A stretch of 64,000 nt of DNA from Symbiodinium microadriaticum (lineage: Eukaryota > Sar > Dinophyceae > Suessiales > Symbiodiniaceae): contig LSRX01001661.1 of assembly GCA_001939145.1 (NCBI GenBank), positions 8,166-72,165 of the forward strand, read 5' to 3'. The position numbers and the translations under genes were made by a program. Each line of letters begins with the position of its first letter. The stretch's first letter is position 1. The notes beneath the pieces were generated by a model. That model saw only the letters and a program-made list of their open reading frames with translations. It did not search any database and was not told the DNA's origin. Below are positions 44,879 through 57,500 of the stretch, one piece after another.

Positions 44879-45493
44879 CTTCGACTCGATTCGGGGACTG
44901 GTGTCGTTCATCCCAGAAAGGGTACCAAGCTTGAAAACTTGCCCGAGACCCGAACAGGAGCTCTCCAAGAATTTTGTAACAGGGCACACGCTGCTATGGC
45001 CGCGCTCAAGGCGATGGCATCGGCCTGCACGTCCCTGGAGACCATCTCCTTGCAGCAGAACCATGATTCTTGAAGTTGTCACTTACGGAGCTCCAGGCTG
45101 CACAGGTATGCGAACGGAGCAGACTGTTGGATCGCAAAGTCCTCGAAGAGAGTGAGTGCACATTGCCATCGAGCGAGGTCGGCGAGTGCACGGATCGTGA
45201 CATCAAAAGTGACACCATCCGGCCTCGGTGAATGAACTGAACGAGAAGAGAGCTACTCGGAACTCGGGCGGAGAATCGAGATTGATCTGTTGAGGGGGGA
45301 TGCAATCTCAGAACATCGAGGGAGGAATCGAGGAAGCATCTTCAGGGACTTGGCTTCTCGCTAAAGGCTGCGAGTATAGGCATGCGAGTCTGGATAAACT
45401 TGTATTGAAACCCACGCCCACGAAATTCGGTGACTTTCCTGAAATACCTACCTACCTACCTGCCTGCCTGCCTGCCTGCCTGCCTACCTCTTG

Positions 45494-45525
<32 letters not shown>

Positions 45526-48500
45526 CCCGCCCACACACACCCACACCCCAATGACCCCGAAACCATCCAAACCCTATTGAGCCTTGTCCACAGGTGGTCC
45601 ATTTCCTCCAGAAGCTCGAGGGCTATGCTTGCCACGAAACCCTCGCGCGAGAGGCCATGGACTTCAAGCTTCGAAGACAGGCTTTGGCTTAGGGATTCGG
45701 GGTGGAGCCCATGTATTCCAAGGCTAGTCTGAACTTCTGCATTGTCACCAGGGCCCGGATACATCACAACCCTTTAAACCACAATCCCACACACCCACGG
45801 AATCCCAAAACAATGAACCCTAAACCCTAACCCTAAACGTCCCTGGTCCTGAGCCCTAAATCCCAAACCTTGAACCTTGAACCCTGAACTGCAACCTTAC
45901 CTGAGCCCTGGGGAACTTCAGCCCATGCCCCCTATTGCCTTGCAGCAAGCGCTTATGAGCGCGTTGTAGCTGATCCGATCGCCTTCCCCGTAGCCTGTGG
46001 TCTGATCGGCTTGACGGGAGCCTAAAAGTCGGGGTCGCATCTTCGCACTCGCGAGTTTCCAAGGCCGACGAATCCGACTAAATCAAGCTGAACGTGTTAC
46101 TCGGATCGGCAAGTGCCGCTGTTAAAAAGATCATGAAATCGGTGTACCTCCACTCCCGGCTCCCAGCCCTCCAAGATGGAGGAAAGCATGAGTCTAAAAT
46201 GTGATGCGAGCAGCTGTACTGGAAGTTGGACAGCAGTTGCAGTCCCTCCTGCAAGCGCATGCAGACGGCAGGTCTAAGCATCCTTCCACCCCCGAGACAC
46301 CGAGACCAGTGAAACCAGGACTAAGGGTTCCCCAATGAAGCCAAACGAAACCGAGAATTCCAACACCTGAAGTGGAAGTCTGGGAAGCCGAAACTCCCTT
46401 GACTCCCCTTACCCTCGTCGCCCTCGTCCTGCCAGCGGCTGTTCTTTTCACAGGCGCTGATCGCCGCGGAGCAGGCAACCACGTCCATGGCTAGCTCCCT
46501 CTCGGCCATCTCCTGCCAAGGAAATCAATGCTCAGGCCATGAACATTGTCAGGCTGCAAACCAACCTTCAACAGCGTCCCCAACCCGGCAGCTTTCCCGA
46601 CGGTCTTAGTCTTTCTGTGGCTGTTGACAGCGATGTTATCCAACATGTCCAGCGGAGGACGGTGTGTTGGCTGGCTGTCGGGATTTCCGTTCTTTCGATA
46701 TTGGGCCTGCAACTTTTCGCGGGATCTGCTCCTTGTTTCTGAGACAGGAGGGGTAATAATGACCGGTCCCATCTCTGAGCTGTTCGCGAACACGGAGCTC
46801 CAAGAATGACTTGGAGTCGACAGGGCTCTTTGCTCAAAATCGAGAGTCTCGCACGAAACCTCCAAACTCCAGGCTCAAACTCCCTCCAAGACTCCAACTC
46901 CCCAAACCCCAAGACCTAAACCGCCCAAAACCCCAAGACTAGCGAAAACCCCACCACGCCCAAACTCCCAAAATATCCCCCGGAAGCGCAAGCCAAGAGG
47001 CCGAGAGCAGGCTCAAGGCCGACTCCCACTGCGCTCCTTTCCTTACACTCTTAGACTGCGGGTGACTGTTTCCGCGTGGGGTTTGTAGAGCCTGGCTCTA
47101 GGCTTTCGTCTTGTTGCCTTTAGCCTTAGGGTGTCGGCTGTATAGTGCTGAATGAAACTGCAATGTCAGGTTTGGGTTGCAGATGTACCTACAGTTTTAA
47201 GGCATGAGGCATAAGCCCCTTTTTTAGAGGGCCTTTTTCCAGACTCAGTGCAGCGTAGAGAGCCTCGATGAGGCAGGCTGTCATGGCTCCCATGCCACAG
47301 CACTCGCGTTTGCAGAGGACGGGGGTTGCAACTCAACATCCTGAGGATCCCTGAGCCCAAAACCCCAGGAGCCTGTCAGCTGTACCTGCAGATGAGAGTC
47401 TCGCAGGCACTCAGCGCTGCGCTGCAGGCGATCAGGTCTGGCTTGAAGGACCTCCCGGTCATCGGGGTTCTACAATCTGCTTGCGCTTCTGTGGTAGTTT
47501 TAATAATTAGGTTTTTCTTGGTTAGCAGTTCCCAAAAGCCCAGCAAATGAGGCTCGGTTGCACTGTCCGCACCAAGGTTTGGTGATGAGCTCCAGGATGC
47601 CGAAGTCCTAGCTGAGCCCGACTCAGGTTCTGCTGTAAGCTCTCCGCCCTCCGAGCCCTGCAAGCTGGAAGCCTTACAAGACCCTAGCTCTGAGAACCTG
47701 CCATCCGCAGCCTGAGGCGAAAACCAAGCCATCCTCCCCTCAAAACTCAAATTGAAACTTAAGAGCCGAAACGGTTCGGGGCCTTGTTTCCGACTCTGCC
47801 AGCAAGCTGAGTGCGAGCTCCCAGTGCTGACCATCTCGGGAGGTTTCGACTCTTAGGATTCTAGAAGCTGCAGCCGGCTTTTAGGGCCTTAGCACTAGCA
47901 CAAGGAGCTTCGGTCTTCAAATGCGGCGCACTTGGGCCCTGTTGTCAGCCTCCTGGGCTCGGGCTCCATATGCTTGCTTCCCCCCAAGGGTTTTGATATG
48001 GGATTCCTGACATCATGTCTAGGCTCCTGGGCATTTCCCCGATGGTGGCCTGGACTCAAATCCTGAATCTCTCATCTGCACAGCTGCAATCATGTGCACT
48101 GGTGCACTACTGGGAATTGCCGGCCCAAGATGTAGGTTGTTGCACCAACATACAATACGGGTAGTTTGCTCGGAAAAAAAGGCCGTTCACCCGGAAATTC
48201 AACCTTTGAAGTCTTGAAGCCTCAATTACAAATTAAAGGCTGTCGCACGCCGTCAACCAAGCACTTGCAAGCCCAAGCTAACTCCGGTGATGTCAGCTTC
48301 AGATTGAATATGTTCTTGAAACCCTAGTGCCAGTCGGGGCTTCTGAAGTCAGCAACTGAACGCCCAGTGGCTCTCGCAGGCTTTGATGGCAGCTCCGTAG
48401 GACACGCCATCAGCCTCTCTGATTGCTGGAGGAATGCGCGACTTTTGTGGCACTGGGCTGGGACTGTCGTTCTTTTGATCACGTAGAAGCGATCTTCATC

Positions 48501-51500
48501 AGTGGTAGAAACAACGCCCACTGATCAGAACGGGAGCCACGGCATGAGCAAAAGACAGCTGGGAGCGATGATGGCGACTACTGTGGCTGCCAGTACTCTG
48601 TCACTAACATCTTCATTGCTTTGGTATTCTCCGTTTCTCGTTGTTTAGTTTGCTATGCATACGTCTGCGTCCGAATGCTCGCATCGCGAGATCGAGACTG
48701 TGTTTTCCCACGACCAATACTGAGACAAGCATACGACAGTGAAGAGCTTGACCGTGAATAAGAACAGGACCCTTGACATGATGATACCCATGAAGACAAA
48801 AGAGGTTTTCATGAAATGACCACGAAGGTGGGGACTGGGATGAGGAGCAGGAGGACGACGCTGATGACGACGTTAAGTCGGCGGTCACGAGGTAGAGCCA
48901 TCCCTACCTGATCCTGTGGGTACCTCGACGAAAAGGTTCGATCCTTGCATTTCTGTGGACGCCTGAAATCCGACATCCTCACCCAGCAGGCCACAACCCG
49001 AGCTTTGGCCTGCAAGTCCATACTACGCATTTCGCCGAAGAGGTCAAGGGAGCGCTGCCACTGCTCACCTGCTTAGCCGGGCTTGGAGCTTAACTTAGGG
49101 TTTTGGGTTGGAGGTCGGGTTGATCTAGGGTGTATTGGCTTGGTATTTCAGGTGTCCACAGGTACACACAAAGCCTTATTTCAGCCGCTGCCTTATTTTC
49201 GTACTGAGCGCGGCCATCACGAACATTGTGCAGATACGCATCTGCACATGCATACCTATGCATGTATGTACATACGTACATACATATAAATATGAATACA
49301 CACATGTATATGCACACATGCATACTGATTCCATGCATACAGCAGAAGTAAATACCTGTGCAAATACATACAAAGATACACAGACAGAAACTTAAGGTGC
49401 CAGCGGTATGAAGTGTGTATACGTATCATGTTTGAATGCATGCACGTATGCTTGCTTGCAAATCTGTACACACACACACACACATATAATATATATATAT
49501 ATATATATATACATATCATATATACGTATCATACTTGTGCATACATCTTGTGGGCTGGCGTGAGATCGCACATGTCGTTTTCAGTTTGCCCTCCCGGCCT
49601 GCAGTGAACGCGGTGATAAGGGAGTTGTATGCACTGGTATCCAGTGGCAAGCCATCCTCGGCCAAGCAAGGACTTTTTCTCTTGCTGAAGCCAAGCGCAA
49701 ATAAGCGTTTATTCACTGGTCCGCCGCAAACTCTACACTCGAACATATAATGCGCTTCAAGACATCTCAACCCAAACCGTCCAATGTCGCAATAGACCCT
49801 CTCCAGACGCAGACAAGGGTCCGCAATCATTTCGCAAGCAAGAGCCAATGAGTGGCGCCAAAGGGACTGCCTTGAAGAGAACTGGAAGGTTGGCAGTTGC
49901 ATGTCTGACTCGTGAGCAATGGATGCGTCCTGATAAGGGCTCAGGATCGAAGATGAACTTCTCGCAAGAACGCACGGCAAGCCTAGTAAGGCTAATTACT
50001 GGGCTTAAGAGTCCAGGAGCCCTTGCAATTTCCTGAGCGCTTAGATCAAAGTCCAAGCGAATGAATTTGTTGGCCGACCAGGCACTGGGTGCAGGCTGAC
50101 ATAGTTGCAGTGTACACCACGGTGTTGGCCCCCGTGCCCGTTCCTCGACTCAAGCTCAATGCCAGGATTCCCCCTTGCATGATTTTGGGTCAATGAGGTC
50201 GCTTGGTAATTCAGGCTCCCACCTCGGCTGTGCTCGAAGAGGCAGAGGGCCCAACGCCACAAGCCTCCGCTGTAGACCAGGCTCTGCACTGAGCCACTAA
50301 GCCACGCCCGCACCGGCCCTGCAAGCCCCAAATCTCAAGCTCGGGAAACTCCATTCACACACGGCCTTTAGTGGCTAGGGCCCCAGGCACCTGGAGCCCA
50401 CAGTATAGATTCTACGGGCCAGGTTAATGAGGTTACTGGGTTGAATCATATGCTGGGGTTGTAGTCAGTAAACCTGGTTTGTTTCAGGCAGGCAGTGCAC
50501 CAAGCATCTCGCGAAAGAGCTGTATTTCCAAGAACGGTTTGTTGAGGCGTGTGAAACCTCACGAACCAAAGAACAAGCAAACCAAGCATGCAACCAAGCA
50601 AGCCAGCAAGCCAGAAAGCCAGCCACCCAACCAACCAACCAAACCTAACCCAGCCCAAGCAAACCCATCCCAACCCAACCAAACCCTAAAACCCAAGCAA
50701 ACTTAACACAGAAAAGTCTCAGGATCATTGACCGAGTAAACACTTGTGGTCAACCCAACAACCCCGACTCCAATGAGAACACATCCAACCCAACCCAACC
50801 AAAACCAGGCACAACCATCCACAACGAATCAACCGACCGACCGACCGACCAACCAACCAACCCAAGCGACCAAGCAACCCAACCTAGCCAACCAAGCCAA
50901 CCAACACCACCCAGCCACCTCACCCAGCCACCCAACCTACCTCGCTGCCTCCCTGCCTAGCTACCGAAATCACATGTGTTTCATGCACACATATGCGCAA
51001 CGTGTGTGCATGTGTGTATGTGTTTTCGCGATTGAAACCCTGAAAGCTTCATTCGCAAGTGAGGAGCCAGGATCTGAGCATGCAGAGATAGCGGCGCTGA
51101 ATGTCACCTGCACCCGGATGCGTGCTTCAATGGCAGCTCGAAGGGAGAGCTGCTCGACGATGGCACTAACCATTGTTCTGCGACGTGAAACCAAACCGGC
51201 AACCCAGCCAGGGTGTGAACGCACTACCGTGACAATCGACGGTTCTGGTTGCACGCGACTTCCCACTGAGCCCAGCCTCGTGGATTCAGCAAGCAAGAGT
51301 GGGAGCCAAGCCCGGTGTTTACTACAAGCAGACAGAGGCTTGCCCCACCCCCTGTCATCCCAGCCCCCAAATCTTCAAGCAAAGACAGCTGTTTCTTGCG
51401 CTCAGCAGACGTGGCATCGTCGGCCATGACATGCCCTGCCTGATTAAAACGCACTTTCTTGGAAAGTGTTCGTGGGCCGTGGGGACTTGCAACTTACCAG

Positions 51501-54500
51501 GCCAATTGATGCAATGAGCTTTGACACTGAAACCCTGAACCTTGGCTAGACCCCTGAACCCATGCCGTTCTCGGTCAGTCTGCAAGGCCCTCACTCTTCA
51601 GAATCGAACGAAACATAAACTCAGGCCTCCCTGCACCAGACAGAACAGAACCCTGCGCTTAGGCTCGGAGATGCTCCTTAAAAGTCTGGCTGCTCTCCCG
51701 CTCTACCCATATACAACATAACCCTTGCATATCAATGCTCTCTCACACACCTGCACACACACCCACACACACACGCACTTCGCATATATACAGAACTGGA
51801 CTGAAAAAAGCCCGATCGTGCCCTGCACACAGGGAGGCCCAGCTTGAAACCGTCAGCAGCAGAAGGTCGGCACGGCTCGCTTGCCTCGATGTTTGAAGGA
51901 TCGCGGCTCATGGGTTCCAGGGTCTTCCTTGTCTTTTTGTTGTTGGGGCGGTTATGGGTTGAATCGCAGTAATCCCGAAAGCCCTAACTAAAACTAAATC
52001 GAGGCTGTGTGAGGCCTCTGGAGACAAGATTGTCACGTTCGTGCCGCGCCAAGAGGCACACCACACGTCTGAGTTTTTTTGTTGGGCTCCTGGTCATAGC
52101 TTTTCTGGTGTAGGGCCTAAATACATCTCGCACACCGTTTGGCCCGAGATCAGGCCCTCAAAAGTCCTAACCGTTCGTGGTGCCAGGTCACGACCGAGGA
52201 AGCGCAAACTTTCGTGAGATGTTGGGCTCTGTCTAGCCATCCCATGCTCTGTGGAGACCAAAACCTCTTGCACCACAACAATCAGAGAGATGCAAGGAAA
52301 AACCACGTGAGGCAGAACAACCTTGCATCCAGAAAGGGTGGGGCAGGGAAGAACGCTTCTGGCCCCCCCGGCTGCAGTCGCCTCTGGACTCCACCCGGCC
52401 ACGCGGGACGTGCCCAAGAAGCAGCCCACATGGTGAGGATGGCAGAGTTCGAGGCAACCCATAGCAGCTCGAAAGCGAAAAGACGTTAACCGTTAGCGGT
52501 CAGCTACCGCACCGTCTCCGAAACGAGCTCACGGGTTCGGTAAAGAGGCGTGAACCCCATCCGACTCAGGCAGGCGGCGCAAGATGGCTCGAACGTTCTC
52601 CCGTTGCAGGGCAACGCTGAGGCACTGAAGGAGCCGCTCAGTGGTGGCCGCAGAAGTGTCACCCGTGCGGCTGGCAAGCAGGGTTCCAAGCTGTTTCCAT
52701 GCCTTCAGGGCCTCGCGGTGGATGAATTGAAGACCCTGCTTGCAGGTGTGTGCGTTTGCGATCTTCGTACACAGATCAAACACAGCCCGCTCAGCAAGGA
52801 GGGTCCGCAACCGGTTGTGGCGTTGTCTGGGGGTCTTGCAGTTGGGCGATGGCATCCATGCAGGCTTGGGCCTTCTCAACCTGCGACATGGTGTACTGGT
52901 TGCAAAACCCTAAACCCCGAACTGGCACTCCGAGGAGCTCGAACTGGCTTGCTTTCCGCACGAACTCATCCGGGAAAGGGCGCAGGTTCGGGCTGGCAGC
53001 GTGGTTGGGCAGGATGACCTCGGGCTTAGGAGGTTCCAGTTCCAGACCTTCGGCGGCTGCGAGGGCGGTGGCAACTTGGACACTGTGCCGGCAAGCACAA
53101 TGTCGTCAAGGAATGCAAAGCACAGGTCCAGGGTGACAGCCTCGACTGCAGCGGCGAGGGCAGGCTGGTGTGCAAGGAAGCGACCCAAGAGGGTCTCCTT
53201 GCTGAACACCGCACGTTGAGTGCAGGAGGTGCGGGCCGATCCGCAGACGGGAGCTCTGTCCATAAGTTCCAGCCCAGCAAGCGAGGGAGGCCCCAGCAGC
53301 AGCCAGGCAGTGCCGGTCTCGTCTCCAGGGAACGGGATGCACTCAAGGCAGAGCCGGTCCTTTTTTACCATAACCATAATGAGGACCCTTGAGCAAGAAC
53401 CTGGTATTCAGACCCACTCTCTCTTCTTGCTATCGTCCAAGCGACAAGGCCCACAGCACCCTTGGCAGCTGGCACAGTTCCACACGTCCATGGCCTCGGA
53501 CAAGAAAAGAGAGCGGAAAAAGGTGGAAGGTCGGGAAGCGCATGGACTCTTAAGAGGGTAAAATAAAACCCTGAATTCAACAGATCCTAAGCCGTCAAAA
53601 CCCTGAAATCTAAGTGCCCCAACATGCCCCAACCCTGAACGCAACCAGCAGCTATGTAGGGGTTTCAAAAGTCGGCCGTTGCGCCTCTTATATTGCAGAT
53701 CCTACTGTTTCGGGTCAGTTCTTTTCATGTATAAGGCTGACAGACTCACTTATTCCGAAACTCCATATTTTCATTCAAGACTTTAAAACTTCAGAACATG
53801 GCATACTCAGAGGCTCAGAAGACTTCGTGACTGCTAAGCCAACTTAACCCTGAAAAAGAGACGACCTAGCAGCTCGCCTGAAGCTTCCAGTACAAGGGAC
53901 GCACCGGTGCACGTCGCCGGCGGTGGTGATCGTGTGTCTCATCGCCACTTCTCGTGTGTAGGTGCACTTGTGAGGATTTACCTGCCAGGCTGAAGCACAA
54001 GACTCGGATCTGAGGAAGCGGGTTGAAGTTGTTTTTCAGCTTTCACGCTTCACACATCAGGTCTAGAGAGGCTAGGCTCAAAATCATGACAAACTTGGTC
54101 TCTTCAAGGAAGCATCGGACTACTGGGCTCGTGGGCTCGGCTCGCAGCAAAGGACTTGGGATGTGGTTGTGCGAACCATGTTTGGTCAATCAAACCGAAT
54201 CCGGCACTGCCCACTTTACATGGGTGATGCGAAGTCTGAGGCTTCTTCTAATCACAAATAGTTATCTGCCCAATAACTCCGATGATTCAAGGCGATAATA
54301 AGGTCCAAATTTCCCTTTTTGAGCGAAGGATATGTGGCAGTGAGGTATCATGGAATGGAAAACCAAACGCCGAAGGCTGCGGACGCGGGTTGAAAGTCTC
54401 TAGTTGATCCAACATCCCTCAAATCGATGCTTCTCTGACTGAATTTGGGCCCTTTCTCATTCCCAAAAACAATATCCAGTTCAACCTCCCATGCATAGGC

Positions 54501-57500
54501 ACCGGAGAGTTAATAAAGCACTACACAGACATGAGAATCTCACACATGTCATCGGAACCAACTTTAACCAGCCGTCAGCAGGCCCTGCATACAGCTACCT
54601 GTCTGCGAAATCCCCACAACACCGTTCTAAAGCAGATAAAGAACCCTCACAGAAATGCTGTAATTTCGGTTCTGCGGGCCAACCTCCTCCCAGGCTGCAA
54701 CTGCCTTCTCTTCCACCTGGTTCCACTCAGGATTGGGCTTCGGATTTAGGGGCTTAAGGGCTTAGCAGGCTCAGCTTGACCAGTGCCAGCAATGGACTCC
54801 CATCGGAGACGCTGCTCTGCAATCGCTTGAAGCTTCTCCCCTCCACACCGACAGCCTAGCTGGAATCATCCCCGAAACTTCGTCGGTTTCCGTTCGAGCT
54901 GCAACCCTGAAATTTGACATGCATGGCACTCCTGCCACGACTCACCAGTCCTAACGTGCTCGAAGCAAAATCAGCTACTGCTGTCATACCATCACAAGTC
55001 ATGTTCGAGCACGCTCTGCCAAAAGTTCTATTAAAGCACTCTTTCCGAACATTGCATGGCACTCTTTATTTCTGAGTTTAAGCTTTGCCCAATGCTTATT
55101 ATCCATCATCCGGTTTGGGGGAAGGGATTGCCAACGGCTACTGCTTGGGGGATGTTAGCTTGATGAAATGAAATTGCTTCCAAAAAACAGCATGGACGCA
55201 CTTCCACGTCGGTACTGAATACAACACATGCACGGCTAATGCAGTCACGAGTTTCGGCAATGCCTGTCCGCAAACAAAGCCTCGACTTCTGATGCACTGA
55301 AGTCCATCTTAGACTCTACAAACCCATGCCGTAAGGTCTCCGTGCGTCCCGTCTCTAGCCCAGATGCCTCCGGCGACAGCCCGGATCCGTCACACTGTTT
55401 GCAGAGCGTCTGCTCCTTGGTTCCGAGCTTTCGAATCTCGAGCTAGAGGTCGAGGTTCTGTAGGCCAGAATGCTCCAAAAAAGCTCCCCTGATCGGGACT
55501 ACATGGCCTGAGCCCCTCAAGCGCTGCGCCGGGGAATGTCCACCCAAAGCTTGCCCAACAAACGAAGTTTGTCCTCACAAAAACTGGCACCGAAAGCCCT
55601 GCACTCTGAATCCCGCCATGCCTGGCATCTCGTCAACTATGCCTTCTGACGCCCAGACACCTTTTAGCTGAAGACCTGAATGCCACGTCTTCGGAGCTCC
55701 TAAGCCTTGCGAGTGAGGACTGATGGCTCGGGACGTATTCTGGTCATGGCCGGGGCACCCCGGAGCCGAAAAGCCGCCAGGCCTCTTTGGAGCCTTTCCC
55801 CATGCATGCGTCGCAGGGAGGCTGCACCTGGTTGAGGCTCTGGCTCCGTTGTAGTGCTCAGGTTTTCGGTCTTCAGAGTGCTCACACATGTGCATGTGCG
55901 CCTTCTGGAGGACATACTTCCGGCGGAGCACCATACTGGCTCCACACCTGGGCGCGGCTCCGGAGAATGCTAGGCACGGCTGGGAAACGTCGCATTGCAG
56001 TGATCCGCTAGTTGATCTGCACGAAAACCAACAGGAATCCCAGCCACTCATGTATACAAACACCCACGCAAGCATACAGAATACAAAAGAGATTGAGACG
56101 GACAAACAACAGCCGGGAGAAGCGAGGAGAGGAGAATAGACGGGAAACCTGAGGCGGAAGCTTCTTTGAAAACGAAGAGCGAGAAGAGTTTCAACGGCCA
56201 CACAACAACAGCTCATGTGACAAGCTGAGGAGGTCTGGCCGTAAGGCTGTGATCAACAACAGAGGGGAAAGCAGTGTACATGCGAGGTCCGTGGGAACCT
56301 CATGTGTAATGGGCTGTGCGGTGCCAAGACCATCCCGTCGAAGGGCCGTCATGTGGAGTAGTTACGCAATCCTGTAAGCTTCCCACAAATGCCAATACTG
56401 CAGCATACGTTTGGTCTGCGGCGCTGGCTGCAGGTCTCCACCGATTCCTCGTGCTGATGGAGGTCGAGGCCGGTCGCGTTGCCGGCTGGTGCGTTCCCCA
56501 TGGCTTTCAAGAAGGGAAAGCGTTCAAATTACCAGCTCGCGAAGAGATCCTGGGCTTGGGATCCGGAACACGGATACGTAGCCCCCTTGTGACGGATGTG
56601 TAACTGCCTCATCGATGAGCCGAGCCCTCTCCCAAATGCGAAGCCATTTGAGCAGCCTTCCATCCCGCAAATTTGAAGAAACAAGCCGGACGAACTCCAA
56701 CGCAAACCGGACGATCTACGGCCACGGAATGGCTGGAGCTGAAATGGCTGTCGTTCAGGCACAATGCTACTTGTAAGCCAGCACCACACCGATGGGTCTT
56801 ACAGGGTATTCGCCCATCTTCAAGCTTTGCTTTCTGGCACAGTAGTTGCTTCCATATTCTTTGCGCTTGAGATTCAGAAGTGTCCTTCAATTCTGTTGGC
56901 TTGAGCTTTCGGAGTCAAGTCGGCGGTCAACAACCCGATTCTTCTTGCGGCGTCGAGAGATCATCCCAGGAACTGTGGCAGGGAGAAAGCATCTGTCTCA
57001 CTACAGTGGCGCCAACCTCGTTCGGTGCTAAATCGGCGCGACGAAGGTCCAGCATGAGGGCCTCAAGCGGCCGGACTGCAGGTTAGGAATTGGGGTCTCA
57101 TCTTTACTTGGAGGCGATGGTTCAAGATTCATGCTTGCTTTTCCACATCTAGTAGAAGTAGATCACAACTTTCGTGCCTCATGACCACCTCGAGCTTTAC
57201 AGCCGCCATGGAACAGCCATGCTACAAAATGACTCAGCAAATACCGGCCACATGCGAGTCTTAATATAGGGGCTTCCACCAGGGGGCCCACAATCCTTAA
57301 GAACCTCGCATCAAGGAAGGGGTGAACTTGGGATTGAGGCCGGGTGCCAGTGCCCCGGACCAGTGCCGCACACGGGCCGCCGCGCTGATTGCCTAGATGA
57401 GAGAGCGGTTGAGAAGAAAAGCAAAAAGCAGAGCTCCGGAGTTCTCTCGGTTAGGGCTTTGCTAGCGACAAGTTCGCCTGTGGAGCCGAAGCCTTGAAGA

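Noticed and set aside
46405-46420. Strong-looking GGGTAAGG donor after the SAAISACEK exon
   Set aside because: Using it breaks the frame into EGLQLLSNF; the GA donor 17 nt earlier keeps it.
50746-51429. 227-codon plus-strand open frame
   Set aside because: It runs over a CCAA-type repeat and antisense to a clear PPR exon.
55575-56216. 213-codon minus-strand open frame
   Set aside because: No conserved motif, mixed composition, and a better PPR-like reading lies in another frame of part of it.
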